NCBI GenBank assembly: GCA_020859985.1
Contig: JAJBVD010000064.1
Coordinates: 16,946 to 58,956 of the forward strand
Length of the DNA: 42,011 nt
Direction of reading: 5' to 3'
DNA from: Clostridiales bacterium
GTDB taxonomy: Bacteria; Bacillota; Clostridia; Lachnospirales; Lachnospiraceae
Shown one piece after another: positions 22,945 through 34,121 of the stretch. The position numbers were made by a program, and so were the translations under genes. A model generated the notes under the pieces. That model did no database searches. It was not told the origin of the DNA and worked only from the letters and a program-made list of their open reading frames with translations. Positions within the stretch are counted from its first letter, which is position 1, and every line of letters begins with the position of its first letter.

Positions 22945-24447
22945 TCACTCGCGCTCGTATATGATGATCGGATATCCTGCCGTGATCGTATTGTAAATCG
23001 TCTCTGCTGCCGAGAGCGGAAGGTTGACACAGCCATGGCTCCCGTAATTCTCGTAACGGCTGCCGCCAAAGCTGCTCCTCCAGGTCGCGTCATGCAGGCC
23101 CTGACCGTTGGCAAACGGCATCCAGTAAGTAACCTCTGTCTCATAGCCGTAATAATCGCTGCTGAGCGTATAAGGGCTGGCTTTATAGGCGATGGAAAAC
23201 GCGCCCTGCAGGGTCTCGCGCTCCTCTGTCGGCTTTCCTGTCACCACATCTGTGCTGACGATCAGGGAATAGTCCTTGTACAGCCACAGATGCTGCTGAT
23301 CCACACTGACCTCAATGTAACTGCCCACCAGATCATCCGTGCCATTTCTCCACAGACCTGACTCACTGTAAACGGGTTCCCGCTCAATCTGCGTACCGCT
23401 CTCCAGATCCTCACGCAGCTGTGCATATTCTGCGTCCTCGTCGATCCAATAGCCATATTCATTATTATCAATCGTCACTGTATCTCCCGACGTCGTTGTA
23501 AAATATCGCGCGTTATATTTCGTATTATAGGCTGCTGCCAGCTCATCAATGTAAGTCCAGATCAGAGATTCGTTCAGCTCCACCCCATCGTCCGTGATCG
23601 TCAGCCAGGAACAGATGGTATCAGAGTCCAGTACCTTTGTCTCCTGTCCGAACACGTAGACCACTGAAGTATTGCGATAGGTCTCCAGACTCTGGTTCAG
23701 CTCATCCAGCTCTGCATTCAGCTCCTCAGAATTCTCCGTCACTTCCACCGTCTCGTAAGAACGAACATCCAGCCGGACTGTCACAGACTCCTGAATCAGA
23801 CTATTTTCCAGCGATTCTTCCAGGGTTTCCGTCAAAACCGTACGCAGATTATCCTCATCAATCGCGTTTCCCTGCCAGCTGGAGACGATCACAAATTCGC
23901 CAGCCTCACTGTCATATTCGATATAAGCCTCAGAAGATGCCTCCCGCTCCAGTTCCACTTCAAAATGATCCGCAGAAAGTGTGTCTGAAAGGGCTGATTC
24001 ATCAGTGAGCATAGTATATTCAATCTCAATATCCTGCTTTTTTTCAATCAGGCCGCGTGATTTTAAAAGGTCAGCCTGCTTTTCCTGCAGTTCTTCCCGA
24101 AGTGCCTCCGCATCGAGTGAAAACCCAGCTGCCCCGAGTGTCGTGCTGTACACCTCGCCGCCATTCTCCGTGAATATCAGCTGCGTTGATGCAAACGCTG
24201 TCTCCAGCTTCTGCGCAGCATTCTCAACGGTCATTCCGGACACACTCACACCATATACGGAAAGCCGATGCGCCATTCTGGTCTGATCCAGAAAATAATC
24301 TCCAAGCACCAGAGCGATAAAAGCGAGAATCAGAACCAGCACCACCGCCTGTTTTGTCAGGGATTTACGCCGTCTGGCCGCTATTTCAGACTTTCTCCGC
24401 TGATATTCCCGCTCTTTCTGGTAATCCGATTTCCTCCCCTGCTCCAT
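22945..24447 (-). CDS. L,D-transpeptidase (YkuD) with PG-binding-4-like region (500 aa)
   Basis: Cell-wall enzyme that would make 3-3 cross-links or attach proteins to peptidoglycan. A short basic cytoplasmic N-terminus and one membrane segment (about 33-52) anchor it. Residues about 60-350 resemble the PG_binding_4 module that often precedes YkuD. The YkuD domain occupies the last ~125 residues, with the family signature H452 (LHDAT) and the catalytic C473 in SHGCVN. The active-site residues are intact. A palindromic repeat lies in its upstream region. Confidence 0.93.
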   Translation of the reverse strand: MEQGRKSDYQKEREYQRRKSEIAARRRKSLTKQAVVLVLILAFIALVLGDYFLDQTRMAHRLSVYGVSVSGMTVENAAQKLETAFASTQLIFTENGGEVYSTTLGAAGFSLDAEALREELQEKQADLLKSRGLIEKKQDIEIEYTMLTDESALSDTLSADHFEVELEREASSEAYIEYDSEAGEFVIVSSWQGNAIDEDNLRTVLTETLEESLENSLIQESVTVRLDVRSYETVEVTENSEELNAELDELNQSLETYRNTSVVYVFGQETKVLDSDTICSWLTITDDGVELNESLIWTYIDELAAAYNTKYNARYFTTTSGDTVTIDNNEYGYWIDEDAEYAQLREDLESGTQIEREPVYSESGLWRNGTDDLVGSYIEVSVDQQHLWLYKDYSLIVSTDVVTGKPTEERETLQGAFSIAYKASPYTLSSDYYGYETEVTYWMPFANGQGLHDATWRSSFGGSRYENYGSHGCVNLPLSAAETIYNTITAGYPIIIYERE

Positions 24448-24485
24448 CTATAACCCCTCAAAGCTCCATTCTATCTTTATACTTT

Positions 24486-24512
24486 GTAACTGTTCAGTAC
24501 CTTCACAGTTAC
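24486..24512. repeat. Short palindromic intergenic repeat, copy 2 (archetype)
   Basis: GTAACTGT and ACAGTTAC flank an 11-base centre (TCAGTACCTTC), a perfect 8-bp inverted repeat upstream of the L,D-transpeptidase gene. Confidence 0.8.
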
Positions 24513-24656
24513 TATATTCCACTGTCAGGAATCCTGCCATTCCCACATCCTGTCTCCAGAGCCATAGCTTCCATTAAACAATCGCGAAACAGAGCGTCCG
24601 AAAGACGCCCTGCAATACAGCGATGCATTTTCTCTCACAGTCTGACAAAGATGCAG

Positions 24657-25268
24657 TCACGCCACACAGCCCTGCGGCCAGATTTCCGGCATCCGCTCCT
24701 GACAGATCATTCCTGCCAGTGCCAGCTGGCTGCAGGAGCAGATCTCCGTAATCCAGCGGCAGTCATTCAGTGCCGAATGATCTTTCTGGCTCATATAAAC
24801 CTGATGCATCCGCTCGACATAGGAAAACAGCTGCTCCGGCGTGCGAATCTGCCGCGCACGAAGCTCCTGCGTTTCAAACACATCCTTCGCTTCTGCCGTA
24901 TACAGATACGCGCGCATCAGATATTTCAATTCATTTTCATGTTTACAGTGTCCTTTTAAGCTTCCCTCATAACAGGTGTTATGCGGAAAAGTAAAATAAT
25001 CTGCCAGATAATGGATCACAACCCCGGCCTGCGTCCAGACGGCATACCGGCTGTATTCTTTCTCTTTCACTTCAGAAACAATCTGACATATCAGCTTCTT
25101 TATCCGCTCCCAGCTCTCATCAAACTCATGTGGTTCTGAGAACATTCTTGGATTCAGATCCGGCTGTATGGAACCAAAGTAAAACTCTTTCCGGTATCTG
25201 TCCATCTCCTCCAGCCGCGTTCCGGCATTCAAAAAAACTGCCAGCGCTATATGGGATTTCTTTCGCAT
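24657..25268 (-). CDS. Zinc-dependent phospholipase C family protein (203 aa)
   Basis: Resembles the Zn_dep_PLPC family: an N-terminal SHIALAVFL helix with a candidate His ligand, GSIQPDLNP, and the HYLADYFTFPHN signature of His/Asp zinc ligands. No signal peptide is apparent, so it is probably cytoplasmic, as many clostridial members are. Hydrolytic activity and substrate are unproven. Confidence 0.82.
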   Translation of the reverse strand: MRKKSHIALAVFLNAGTRLEEMDRYRKEFYFGSIQPDLNPRMFSEPHEFDESWERIKKLICQIVSEVKEKEYSRYAVWTQAGVVIHYLADYFTFPHNTCYEGSLKGHCKHENELKYLMRAYLYTAEAKDVFETQELRARQIRTPEQLFSYVERMHQVYMSQKDHSALNDCRWITEICSCSQLALAGMICQERMPEIWPQGCVA

Positions 25269-25433
25269 GGATTTTCCTCGCTTATATCTGCACCCTTTGA
25301 TTACTCCAGATGCATTTTACTCTCACAACCTGTATTTTGCAAGAAAAACCATGTAAAATCTGAGAAAAACAGTGTGGAAATTGTTTCCATACGTGGCAAA
25401 CGGCTATCTGCCGGATGTCAGAGCCTTATATCA

Positions 25434-28400
25434 CTACATTCTTCTATCTACCTTGGCAATATCCACCAGCGTCAGCCCGTGAATGTCATTGTTCTCAAGG
25501 CTGGTGATCAGCGCATTCGCGGTATCCAACGAGGTCAGAACGTTCACGCCGGTCTCGATCGCGTTGCGGCGGATGATGAATCCGTCCTTCGCATGCTCTA
25601 CACCCTGCGGCGGCGTATCAATGACCAGATCGATCTCGTGTCCGAGGATCAGGTCGAGGATGTTCGGCGACTCCTGCTCCACCTTGCGCGTCATGCGCAC
25701 CTGCACATCCGCCTCCATCAGCGCGCGCGCGGTACCCTTCGTCGCAAAGATATTGTAGCCCAGCGCCTCAAAACGCTTCGCAATCTCCACCGCGTCCGCC
25801 TTGTCCGCGTCGCGAACCGTAATGATCATGTTCTTGTACTTCGGCAGGTTGATGCCGGCACCGAGGAACGCCTTGTAAAGCGCCTCATCGAAGGTAGCAG
25901 CGATACCCAGACACTCACCGGTCGATTTCATCTCCGGCCCGAGGCTGATGTCTGCTCCCTGAATTTTTTCAAAGGAGAACACCGGCATCTTGATGGCAAA
26001 GTAATCCGCCTCCGGCTGCAGCCCCGGCTTAAAGCCAAGCTCCCGGATCTTCGCGCCGAGGATCACCCGCGTTGCGAGCGGGACGATCGGGATGCCCGTT
26101 ACCTTACTGATATACGGCACAGTACGGCTGGAGCGCGGATTGACCTCAATCACATAGACCTCGTCATTGCTCACAATAAATTGTATGTTGATCAGGCCGA
26201 TGACATGCAGGGAACGCGCCAGCTTGCGTGTATAATCTTCAATGACCCGTTTGATCTTATTGGAAATGCTCTGCGCCGGGTAAACGGAAATACTGTCGCC
26301 GGAATGGATGCCGGCGCGCTCAATGTGCTCCATGATGCCCGGAATCAGCACATCCTCGCCGTCGCACACCGCGTCAACCTCGATCTCTTTGCCGACCAGA
26401 TACTTATCTACCAGGATCGGATGCTCCTGCGCGATGCGGTTGATCACGCCGATGTACTGCTCCACATCCTCATCATTGATCGCAATCTGCATGCCCTGGC
26501 CGCCCAGCACGTAGGAAGGACGCACCAGCACCGGATAGCCCAGCTCATTGGCTGCTTTTTTCGCCTCTTCCGCGGTGAATACCGTGTGACCGGCCGGACG
26601 CGGAATGCCGCACTGCTCCAGAATCTCATCAAACAGCTCGCGGTCTTCTGCCGCGTCAACGTTCTCCGCGGAAGTACCGAGGATTGGTACCCCCATCTTC
26701 ATCAGGGACTCAGTCAGCTTGATCGCGGTCTGCCCGCCAAACTGCACGACCGCCCCGTCCGGATGCTCCAGACGCACAACGTTCTCCACGTCTTCCGGCG
26801 TCAGCGGCTCAAAGTACAGCTTATCCGCGATGTCAAAGTCCGTGCTGACGGTCTCCGGGTTGTTGTTAATAATAATAGTCTCGTAGCCCTCTTTTTCAAA
26901 CGCCCAGGTGCAGTGCACCGAACAGAAGTCAAACTCGATCCCCTGGCCGATGCGGATCGGACCGGAGCCGAGGACGAGGACTTTTTTCTTTCCGCAGCCG
27001 CTTCCGTCGGCCGAATTGTAAATAACCTCATTTTCGCTTCCGAACACAGAGTAATAATACGGCGTACTCGCGGCGAACTCCGCCGCACAGGTGTCTACCA
27101 TCTTATAGGCAGCGATAATGTCATTGTCCCAGCGCAGCTGTTTGATCTCGTCCTCTGTCTTACCGGTCAGACGCGCGATCACATTGTCCGGGAACTCGAT
27201 GCGCTTTGCTTCTTTCAACAGCTCCACGGTCAGCTCTTCCGTGCGCAGGCGCTCCTCCATCTCTGTCAGGATCGCCAGCTTGTCAATAAACCAAATATCA
27301 ATCTTTGTAATCTCATGAATCTTTTCATACGGCATCTTCCGGCGCAGCGCCTCCGCGATCACCCAGATGCGGCGGTCGTCCACCTGCTCCAGCTGCCGCA
27401 GCAGCGCGTCGTCGTCAAGGCCCGAAAAATCATAGGAAAGCAGACAGTCCACATGCTGCTCCAGCGAGCGGATGGCCTTCATCAGAGCGCCCTCGAAATT
27501 GTTGCAGATGCTCATGACCTCGCCGGTCGCCTTCATCTGCGTCGTCAGCTTCCGGCTGGCGCTGATGAATTTGTCAAACGGCAGACGCGGCATCTTCACG
27601 ACACAGTAGTCCAGCATCGGCTCGAAGCTCGCGTAGGTCTTGCCGGTGATAGCATTTTTAATCTCATCAAGCGTGTAGCCGAGCGCGATCTTCGCCGCCA
27701 CCTTCGCGATCGGGTAGCCGGTCGCCTTGGAAGCCAGAGCCGAAGAACGGCTCACACGGGGGTTGACCTCGATGACACAGTATTCAAAGCTCTCCGGATG
27801 CAGCGCAAACTGCACGTTGCAGCCGCCGGTAATCTTCAGCTCGCTGATGATATTCAGCGCCGAGGTACGCAGCATCTGATATTCCTTGTCGCCGAGCGTC
27901 TGCGACGGGGCGACGACGATGCTGTCGCCGGTGTGTACGCCAACCGGGTCAATGTTCTCCATGTTGCAGACGGTGATCACATTGCCCGCGCCGTCCCGCA
28001 TGACCTCATACTCAATTTCCTTCCAGCCGGCGATACAGCGCTCCACAAGCACCTGTCCGACACGGCTTAAGCGGAGACCATTCTCCAGAATCTCCACCAG
28101 TTCCTCATAATTATGCGCGATGCCGCCGCCGCTGCCTCCCAGCGTGTAGGCCGGACGCAGCACCACAGGATAACCGATCGTGCGTGTAAACTCCACGCCC
28201 TCCTCGACCGATTCCACGACCTTTGAAGGCGCGACCGGCTCGCCGATCTTTTCCATGGTATTTTTAAATTCCTGACGGTCCTCCGCCTTTTTGATCGTCT
28301 CCGCTGTCGTGCCGATCAGACGCACGCCGTTCTTTTCCAGAAAACCGCGCTCCACCAGCTCCATCGCCAGATTCAGTCCGGCCTGTCCGCCGAGTGTCGG

Positions 28401-28661
28401 CAGCACAGAGTCCGGCCGTTCCTTTAAGATCAGCTGCTCGACCACTTCCACGGTCAGCGGCTCGATATAGACATGATCTGCAATGTCCTTATCCGTCATG
28501 ATCGTCGCCGGGTTCGAGTTCAGCAGTACCACGTCGATGCCTTCCTCGTGCAGGGCGCGGCACGCCTGTGTGCCCGCGTAGTCAAACTCCGCGGCCTGTC
28601 CGATCACGATAGGGCCGGAACCGATCACAAGTACCTTTTTGATATCCGGATTCTTTGGCAT
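25434..28661 (-). CDS. carB: Carbamoyl-phosphate synthase large subunit (1075 aa)
   Basis: Makes carbamoyl phosphate from bicarbonate, ammonia (from CarA) and two ATP, for arginine and pyrimidine synthesis. It shows the two tandem ATP-grasp halves: [20 protein letters not shown] near the start and [19 protein letters not shown] in the second half, with [15 protein letters not shown] and [12 protein letters not shown]. An MGS-like allosteric domain forms the C-terminus. Length is typical. Its ATG overlaps the carA stop by one base (TAATG), so translation is coupled. Confidence 0.98.
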   Translation of the reverse strand: MPKNPDIKKVLVIGSGPIVIGQAAEFDYAGTQACRALHEEGIDVVLLNSNPATIMTDKDIADHVYIEPLTVEVVEQLILKERPDSVLPTLGGQAGLNLAMELVERGFLEKNGVRLIGTTAETIKKAEDRQEFKNTMEKIGEPVAPSKVVESVEEGVEFTRTIGYPVVLRPAYTLGGSGGGIAHNYEELVEILENGLRLSRVGQVLVERCIAGWKEIEYEVMRDGAGNVITVCNMENIDPVGVHTGDSIVVAPSQTLGDKEYQMLRTSALNIISELKITGGCNVQFALHPESFEYCVIEVNPRVSRSSALASKATGYPIAKVAAKIALGYTLDEIKNAITGKTYASFEPMLDYCVVKMPRLPFDKFISASRKLTTQMKATGEVMSICNNFEGALMKAIRSLEQHVDCLLSYDFSGLDDDALLRQLEQVDDRRIWVIAEALRRKMPYEKIHEITKIDIWFIDKLAILTEMEERLRTEELTVELLKEAKRIEFPDNVIARLTGKTEDEIKQLRWDNDIIAAYKMVDTCAAEFAASTPYYYSVFGSENEVIYNSADGSGCGKKKVLVLGSGPIRIGQGIEFDFCSVHCTWAFEKEGYETIIINNNPETVSTDFDIADKLYFEPLTPEDVENVVRLEHPDGAVVQFGGQTAIKLTESLMKMGVPILGTSAENVDAAEDRELFDEILEQCGIPRPAGHTVFTAEEAKKAANELGYPVLVRPSYVLGGQGMQIAINDEDVEQYIGVINRIAQEHPILVDKYLVGKEIEVDAVCDGEDVLIPGIMEHIERAGIHSGDSISVYPAQSISNKIKRVIEDYTRKLARSLHVIGLINIQFIVSNDEVYVIEVNPRSSRTVPYISKVTGIPIVPLATRVILGAKIRELGFKPGLQPEADYFAIKMPVFSFEKIQGADISLGPEMKSTGECLGIAATFDEALYKAFLGAGINLPKYKNMIITVRDADKADAVEIAKRFEALGYNIFATKGTARALMEADVQVRMTRKVEQESPNILDLILGHEIDLVIDTPPQGVEHAKDGFIIRRNAIETGVNVLTSLDTANALITSLENNDIHGLTLVDIAKVDRRM

Positions 28662-29824
28662 TACGCGTGCACCTCCTTTTCATCGCCAGTCTCAGATGCT
28701 CTTTTGGCATCCGCATGTGTTCCCTTCATCTGTCCCTGTTCTGATTGATTCATCATCTCCATAAACCGGTCAAACAGATAGCCCGAATCCAGCGGTCCCG
28801 GAGACGCCTCCGGATGGAACTGGATCGTGAAAATATTTTTGCCGGTATAGGCAAGGCCTTCATTCGTCCCGTCGTTGACATTTTCAAACGCCGGAACCGC
28901 CACCTGCGGATCCATATGCTCCGCGTCCACGACATATCCGTGGTTCTGCGAAGAGATGTAGACCTGCCCGGTCTTCAAATCGCGCACCGGATGATTGCCT
29001 CCCCGGTGTCCATATTTCATTTTATAGGTATCCGCGCCGTTCGCAAGCGCCATCAACTGATGTCCAAGGCAGATTGCAAAAATCGGAACATCCGACACAT
29101 AAAGCTTCTTAATCTCTTCTATAATACTGGTGCATTCCTTCGGGTCACCGGGTCCGTTCGAGAGCATGATGCCGTCCGGCTTTGACGCAAGGATTTCCTC
29201 CGCCGTTGTCAGCGCCGGATAGACCGTCACCTCGCAGCCTCTCTTATTCAGTGAGCGGGCGATATTCCGCTTCGTGCCCAGATCCAGCAGCGCCACCTTT
29301 GGACCATTCCCTGAAAGTACAGACTCTGAAAGCACATATTTTTCTTTGCAGGTAACCTTTTCCACCACCTTGCCAGTCGTATAATCAGCAAGCCGCGGAA
29401 GGATCTCTTCCAGTTTATAATTCTCATCCGTCGTAATACAGCCGTTCATGGTGCCTTTTTCACGAAGGATTCTGGTAAGTGCGCGCGTATCAATGCCGGC
29501 GATTCCGGGAATGTCATATTTTAAAAGAAAATTCTGAATCGTATCTTCTGATCGGAAATTACTCGGGATGCGGGAAAGCTCCCGGACAATAAATGCGTCG
29601 AGCCACGGCCTGTCGGATTCCATATCCTCATAACAGATACCATAATTGCCAATGAGCGGATATGTCATCACTACCGCCTGTCCGGCATAGGATGGGTCTG
29701 TCAACACCTCCAGATAACCGGTCATGGATGTATTAAATACAATCTCACTCACCACTTCCCGCGGTGAGCCGATACTGGTGCCGGTAAACACCGTGCCGTC
29801 CTCAAGTATCAGAAACGCTTTCAT
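28661..29824 (-). CDS. carA: Carbamoyl-phosphate synthase small subunit (387 aa)
   Basis: Glutamine amidotransferase subunit that supplies ammonia to CarB. The N-terminal CPSase_sm_chain domain ([27 protein letters not shown]) is followed by a class I GATase domain with the nucleophile Cys in FAICLGHQ and the His/Glu pair in [10 protein letters not shown] hydrophilic tail of about 25 residues follows the catalytic domain and is not part of the core fold. The ATG at 29824 is supported by AAAGGAG upstream. Confidence 0.97.
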   Translation of the reverse strand: MKAFLILEDGTVFTGTSIGSPREVVSEIVFNTSMTGYLEVLTDPSYAGQAVVMTYPLIGNYGICYEDMESDRPWLDAFIVRELSRIPSNFRSEDTIQNFLLKYDIPGIAGIDTRALTRILREKGTMNGCITTDENYKLEEILPRLADYTTGKVVEKVTCKEKYVLSESVLSGNGPKVALLDLGTKRNIARSLNKRGCEVTVYPALTTAEEILASKPDGIMLSNGPGDPKECTSIIEEIKKLYVSDVPIFAICLGHQLMALANGADTYKMKYGHRGGNHPVRDLKTGQVYISSQNHGYVVDAEHMDPQVAVPAFENVNDGTNEGLAYTGKNIFTIQFHPEASPGPLDSGYLFDRFMEMMNQSEQGQMKGTHADAKRASETGDEKEVHA

Positions 29825-29873
29825 AAAATCGCCGCACTCCTTTCCTGTCTCAAACACGAACTGTCCATTTATC

Positions 29874-29900
29874 GTAACTGTTCAGTCCCTTCACAGTTAG
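29874..29900. repeat. Short palindromic intergenic repeat, copy 3
   Basis: GTAACTGTTCAGTCCCTTC plus ACAGTTAG, nearly identical to copy 2. Confidence 0.75.
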
Positions 29901-29996
29901 GGAAAAAGTCCATTTAAAATCGCGTCTCCGCTGCCGCTTCGGTCGGCGCTAAACGAACGTCCACTGGACGTTCAGCGCCGCGATGGGACTTTTTCC
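29901..29996. repeat. Long imperfect hairpin
   Basis: GGAAAAAGTCC (from 29901) pairs with GGGACTTTTTCC (29985-29996). Inside, GGCGCT and AACGTCCA pair with TGGACGTT and AGCGCC. The apex is a single unpaired base. Could be a MITE-like or BOX-like unit. Confidence 0.65.
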
Positions 29997-30006
29997 TGTA
30001 AAATAT

Positions 30007-30059
30007 ACGTTTTCATACGTACCTCGCAGCGAGTGCGAGGTACTGTCCTGAATAGTTAC
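30007..30059. repeat. Extended hairpin repeat, copy A
   Basis: ACGTTTTCATAC is followed by perfect arms GTACCTCGCA (30019-30028) and TGCGAGGTAC (30034-30043), then TGTCCTGAATAGTTAC. A second copy lies at 31975. Confidence 0.8.
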
Positions 30060-30183
30060 ACTACTCGTACAAAAAGCCAGTGACTACGCACGGGCTTTCC
30101 TTTAAGTCAATAGATTCTACCATATTCAATTTTATATTTCAACTCATTTTGGAAAGGATTCCTGCATATTTTATAACAGAACC

Positions 30184-30210
30184 ATAACTGTTCAGTATCT
30201 TCACAGTTAC
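30184..30210. repeat. Short palindromic intergenic repeat, copy 4
   Basis: ATAACTGTTCAGTATCTTC plus ACAGTTAC, upstream of the SpoIID-like gene. Confidence 0.75.
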
Positions 30211-30237
30211 GAGTCATCAAGATCAGAGGGGAAAACA

Positions 30238-31485
30238 ATGCCAACAGCAAATACAGATTTTTCGGACAGAGGCGCACTGCAGGTGCGTGCGCTCTCAGAG
30301 CAAAATGTGCCGATCTCAGACGCGGAGGTGGCGATTTCTTTTACCGGTGATCCAACCGGAACGCTGGAGGAAGTGCGCACCGACGGGAACGGACAGACAG
30401 AACCGGTCTCGCTGGCGGCGCCGCCGGTCGAATATTCATTGGAGCCGTCGGAGGTGCAGCCCTACGCGGAGTACACACTGCGGATCACGGCTCCCGGATT
30501 TGAGCCGCTTACCATCAGCGGTGCTGAGGTCCTGAGCGGACAGCTTTCTCTCCAGAATGTCACGCTGCGTCCGCAAATGCCGGATGAGCAGCCCGACACC
30601 ATCGTTATCCCGGAGCATACGCTGTACGGCTATTATCCGCCCAAAATTGCGGAGACCGAGGTGCAGCCGGTCAATGCGAGCGGTGAAATCGTTCTGGATC
30701 AGGTGGTAGTACCGGAATATATTGTAGTGCATGACGGGACGCCCGGGGATTCCTCGGCGCGCGATTATTATGTGCAGTATAAGGATTACATCAAAAATGT
30801 TGCCAGCAGCGAGATCTACTCAACCTGGCCCTACGCGACTCTGGCTGCCAACATTCTGGCCATCCAGTCTTTTACGCTAAATCGCGTCTATACAGAATTT
30901 TACAGAAACAGGGGGTATTCTTTTACGATCACATCCTCGACGGCCTATGATCAGAAATGGGTATACGGAAGAACCATCTTCGAAAGCATCTCCGAAGTGG
31001 TGGATGATCTTTTTGAGAATTATCTTTCCCGGCCGAATGTCAAACAGCCGATCCTGACGCAGTACTGCGACGGTTCGCGTGTAACCTGCCCGCAGTGGCT
31101 CTCCCAGTGGGGCAGCGCCGCGCTCGGCGAGCAGGGGTATACAGCTTCGGAAATCATTCATTATTACTATGGCGATGATATGTATATCAACACTGCGGAG
31201 CTCGTGACCGGCATCCCGGCATCCTATCCGGGCTATCCGCTCTCCATCGGCTCCGTCGGCGCGGATGTTCTCAAGATTCAGGAGCAGCTGAACGCCATCT
31301 CCAACAATTATCCGCTGATTCCAAAGCTGGTGCCGGACGGCATCTTCGGAGAAGCAACGCAAAACGCCGTCCGTGTGTTCCAGTCTGTCTTTGGTCTGAC
31401 ACAGGACGGCATTGTCGGCAGCCGCACCTGGTACCGGATCTCGGATATCTACGTCGCCGTGACCCGGATCGCGGAGGGCAGCTGA
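30238..31485 (+). CDS. SpoIID-like domain protein with peptidoglycan-binding domain (415 aa)
   Basis: Predicted cell-wall/spore-wall acting protein. Residues 1-120 are beta-rich and resemble a carboxypeptidase-regulatory or CNA-B-like module. Residues about 160-325 resemble SpoIID/LytB (YIKNVASSEIYSTWPYATLA, where the Glu matches the catalytic position; SSTAYDQKWVYG). The C-terminal 75 residues are a PG_binding_1 repeat (GSVGADVLKIQEQLN, PDGIFGEATQNAVRVFQ). No signal peptide or membrane segment is present, so it may be made in the mother cell like some cortex-acting enzymes. GAGGGG precedes the ATG. Convergent with nrdR, 5 bases between the stops. Confidence 0.78.
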   Translation: MPTANTDFSDRGALQVRALSEQNVPISDAEVAISFTGDPTGTLEEVRTDGNGQTEPVSLAAPPVEYSLEPSEVQPYAEYTLRITAPGFEPLTISGAEVLSGQLSLQNVTLRPQMPDEQPDTIVIPEHTLYGYYPPKIAETEVQPVNASGEIVLDQVVVPEYIVVHDGTPGDSSARDYYVQYKDYIKNVASSEIYSTWPYATLAANILAIQSFTLNRVYTEFYRNRGYSFTITSSTAYDQKWVYGRTIFESISEVVDDLFENYLSRPNVKQPILTQYCDGSRVTCPQWLSQWGSAALGEQGYTASEIIHYYYGDDMYINTAELVTGIPASYPGYPLSIGSVGADVLKIQEQLNAISNNYPLIPKLVPDGIFGEATQNAVRVFQSVFGLTQDGIVGSRTWYRISDIYVAVTRIAEGS

Positions 31486-31490
31486 ACTCC

Positions 31491-31940
31491 TCACTCCAGG
31501 AAATTTTTCAGCTCATCCATGAATGTGTTGATATCCTTGAACTGCCGGTAGACCGACGCAAATCGGACATATGCCACACCGTCCAGATCTTTCAGTTTCT
31601 CCATGACGATCTCGCCGACGGCTTTGCTCTCGATCTCTTTTTCTTCCATGTTGAAGAGCTCCTTTTCGATGGCATCGACCGTCTCACGGATCTCCCGGAT
31701 CGGAATCGGGCGCTTGTAGCAAGCACGCATAATGCCGGCTTCCAGCTTGTTCCGGCTGTACTGCTCCCGGCTCTGATCCTTTTTAATAACGATCAGCGGA
31801 ATGGTCTCGACCTTTTCATAAGTCGTAAACCGCTTGCCGCAGGCATCGCACATTCTGCGGCGGCGGATGGAAGCGCCCTCGTCCGCGGGCCGCGAATCCA
31901 CCACGCGGGTATCGTCCTGGTTACAAAATGGGCATTTCAT
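31491..31940 (-). CDS. nrdR: Transcriptional repressor NrdR (149 aa)
   Basis: ATP/dATP-sensing repressor of ribonucleotide reductase genes. An N-terminal zinc ribbon ([35 protein letters not shown]) is followed by an ATP-cone (about 46-136). Length is typical (about 150). The ATG at 31940 is preceded by CAGGAGGAC, whereas the in-frame upstream ATG would read through a repeat. Confidence 0.97.
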   Translation of the reverse strand: MKCPFCNQDDTRVVDSRPADEGASIRRRRMCDACGKRFTTYEKVETIPLIVIKKDQSREQYSRNKLEAGIMRACYKRPIPIREIRETVDAIEKELFNMEEKEIESKAVGEIVMEKLKDLDGVAYVRFASVYRQFKDINTFMDELKNFLE

Positions 31941-31974
31941 GGCTGTGTCCTCCTGATTTATTTTCTTTTGTAAA

Positions 31975-32027
31975 ACGTTTTCATACGTACTTTGCAGCAA
32001 GTGCGAAGTACTGTCCTGAATAGCTGA
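31975..32027. repeat. Extended hairpin repeat, copy B
   Basis: Same unit as 30007-30059. The arms are GTACTTTGCA and TGCGAAGTAC, with one compensatory base-pair change relative to copy A. It lies between lepA and nrdR. Confidence 0.8.
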
Positions 32028-32076
32028 GATCAACTTCGCATCGGCGGCCCGTCCAGCCCGCCGTATGTTCGTCTGA

Positions 32077-33888
32077 TCAGTCATCATCCAGCTTCAGCAC
32101 GCTCATAAACGCTTTCTGCGGAATCTCTACGCTGCCAAACTGGCGCATGCGCTTCTTGCCTTCCTTCTGCTTTTCCAGCAGCTTCTTCTTTCGGGTGATA
32201 TCGCCGCCGTAACACTTCGCCAGCACATCCTTGCGCATCGCTTTCACGGTCTCGCGGGCGATGATCTTGCTGCCGATCGCCGCCTGGATCGGAATCTCAA
32301 AGAGCTGACGCGGAATCTCCTGCTTCAGCTTCTCACACATCTTGCGGCCGCGCTCGTAGGCAGTGTCCGCATGCACAATGAAAGAAAGTGCGTCGACCTC
32401 TTCTTTATTAACCAGAATATCCAGCTTCACCAGTTCCGAACGCATGTAGCCTTTCATCTCATAGTCAAAAGAGGCATAGCCGCGCGAACGGGATTTGAGC
32501 GCGTCAAAAAAGTCATAAATAATCTCGTTTAACGGCAGCGTGTATTTCAGCTGCGCACGCGTCTCCTCCATGTACTCCATGCCCTCGTAAATGCCGCGGC
32601 GCTGCTGGCAGAGTTCCATGATGGCGCCGAGGTATTCTGTAGTGACCATGATCTCAGCCTCCACCACCGGCTCTTCCATATATTCAATCTGAGACGGATC
32701 CGGAAGGTTGGTCGGATTGGTCAGCTCAATCATCTCACCGTCTGTCTTGTATACTTTATAAATAACACTTGGCGCGGTCGTGATCAGGTCGAGATTGTAC
32801 TCCCGCTCCAACCGTTCCTGTATGATCTCCAGATGCAGCAGCCCCAGAAATCCGCAGCGGAAGCCAAAACCAAGCGCCACCGAAGTCTCCGGCTCAAACT
32901 GCAGGGAAGCATCGTTCAGCTGCAGCTTTTCCAGCGCGTCGCGCAGATCCGGATATTTTGCGCCGTCGACTGGATACATTCCGCAGTAAACCATCGGATT
33001 TACTTTTTTATAGCCGGGCAGCGGCTCCCCACAGGGATGCTCAGCGTCCGTCACCGTGTCGCCGACCCGCGTATCGCGGACATTTTTCAGGCTGGCCGTC
33101 AGATAGCCGACCATGCCGGCGCTCAGCTCATCACAGGGAATAAACTGCCCCGGTCCGAAATAGCCTGCCTCCACGACCTCCGCCTCCGCGCCGGTCGCCA
33201 TCATGCGGATTCTGGTTCCTTTTTTCACCGTCCCGTGCATTAGGCGGATAAAGATAATCACGCCCTTATAGGAATCGTACACCGAATCAAAAATCAGCGC
33301 CTGCAGCGGGGCATCCGGATCTCCGGTTGGCGCGGGGATTTTCCGTACCACCTGCTCCAGCACCTCATGCACATTCTGACCGGTCTTCGCGGAAATCTGC
33401 GGCGCATCCTCTGCCTCGATACCGATCACATCCTCAATCTCATGAATCACACGTTCCGGTTCCGCGCTTGGCAAATCGATCTTATTGATCACCGGCATCA
33501 CGTCCAGATCATGATCCAGCGCCAGATAAACGTTCGCCAGCGTCTGCGCCTCGATTCCCTGCGCCGCGTCCACGACAAGGATCGCGCCGTCACACGCCGC
33601 CAGAGAACGCGACACTTCATAATTAAAATCCACATGCCCCGGCGTGTCGATGAGGTTGAAAATATACTCCTCCCCGTCGTCTGCTTTGTATATGATGCGC
33701 ACCGCCTGCGACTTGATCGTAATCCCGCGCTCGCGCTCAAGATCCATATTGTCCAGCACCTGATCCTGCATCTCGCGGCTGGTCAGAAGTCCGGTCATCT
33801 CAATGATCCGATCTGCCAGCGTCGATTTGCCGTGATCAATGTGCGCGATAATGCAAAAATTTCTGATTTTACTCTGATCTGCTGCCAC
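32077..33888 (-). CDS. lepA: Elongation factor 4 (603 aa)
   Basis: Ribosome-bound translational GTPase that helps stalled or mistranslocated ribosomes. G1 [10 protein letters not shown]3 DTPGH, G4 NKID, and the LepA-specific C-terminal domain ([40 protein letters not shown]). Full length. In many Firmicutes lepA follows spoIIP, as here. Confidence 0.98.
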   Translation of the reverse strand: MAADQSKIRNFCIIAHIDHGKSTLADRIIEMTGLLTSREMQDQVLDNMDLERERGITIKSQAVRIIYKADDGEEYIFNLIDTPGHVDFNYEVSRSLAACDGAILVVDAAQGIEAQTLANVYLALDHDLDVMPVINKIDLPSAEPERVIHEIEDVIGIEAEDAPQISAKTGQNVHEVLEQVVRKIPAPTGDPDAPLQALIFDSVYDSYKGVIIFIRLMHGTVKKGTRIRMMATGAEAEVVEAGYFGPGQFIPCDELSAGMVGYLTASLKNVRDTRVGDTVTDAEHPCGEPLPGYKKVNPMVYCGMYPVDGAKYPDLRDALEKLQLNDASLQFEPETSVALGFGFRCGFLGLLHLEIIQERLEREYNLDLITTAPSVIYKVYKTDGEMIELTNPTNLPDPSQIEYMEEPVVEAEIMVTTEYLGAIMELCQQRRGIYEGMEYMEETRAQLKYTLPLNEIIYDFFDALKSRSRGYASFDYEMKGYMRSELVKLDILVNKEEVDALSFIVHADTAYERGRKMCEKLKQEIPRQLFEIPIQAAIGSKIIARETVKAMRKDVLAKCYGGDITRKKKLLEKQKEGKKRMRQFGSVEIPQKAFMSVLKLDDD

Positions 33889-34121
33889 TTATATTTGCCA
33901 CTCCTTTTGTATCTAATCTGCGTCTAAACTCTCATGCCCGTTTCAAGGCGCTATGAATTATTTCTAATAAAGTAAAACTGATTGCTCTGTGCTTCGAAAT
34001 TGTAAATACTCACACACACTTGTCCGTATCATAACACATTTCGAGTGAGAGATAAAACATATTTTTATCAAAATACTCAAAATTTAGTAACGATTGCGTC
34101 CCTTTACAGCCATAAAAGTTG

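Larger units (their letters stand above)
29825..30237. other. Repeat-rich divergent intergenic region
   Basis: Between carA and the SpoIID-like gene there is no gene. The space is a mosaic of structured repeats: a palindromic repeat (29874), a ~96-base hairpin (29901-29996), an extended hairpin repeat (30007-30059) and another palindromic repeat (30184). Confidence 0.7.

Noticed and set aside
25251-28070. A 939-codon open frame on the plus strand, opposite carB
   Set aside because: It is the antisense shadow of a clear, full-length carB; the Arg/His/Leu/Val-rich translation matches no family and the frame has no ribosome binding site.
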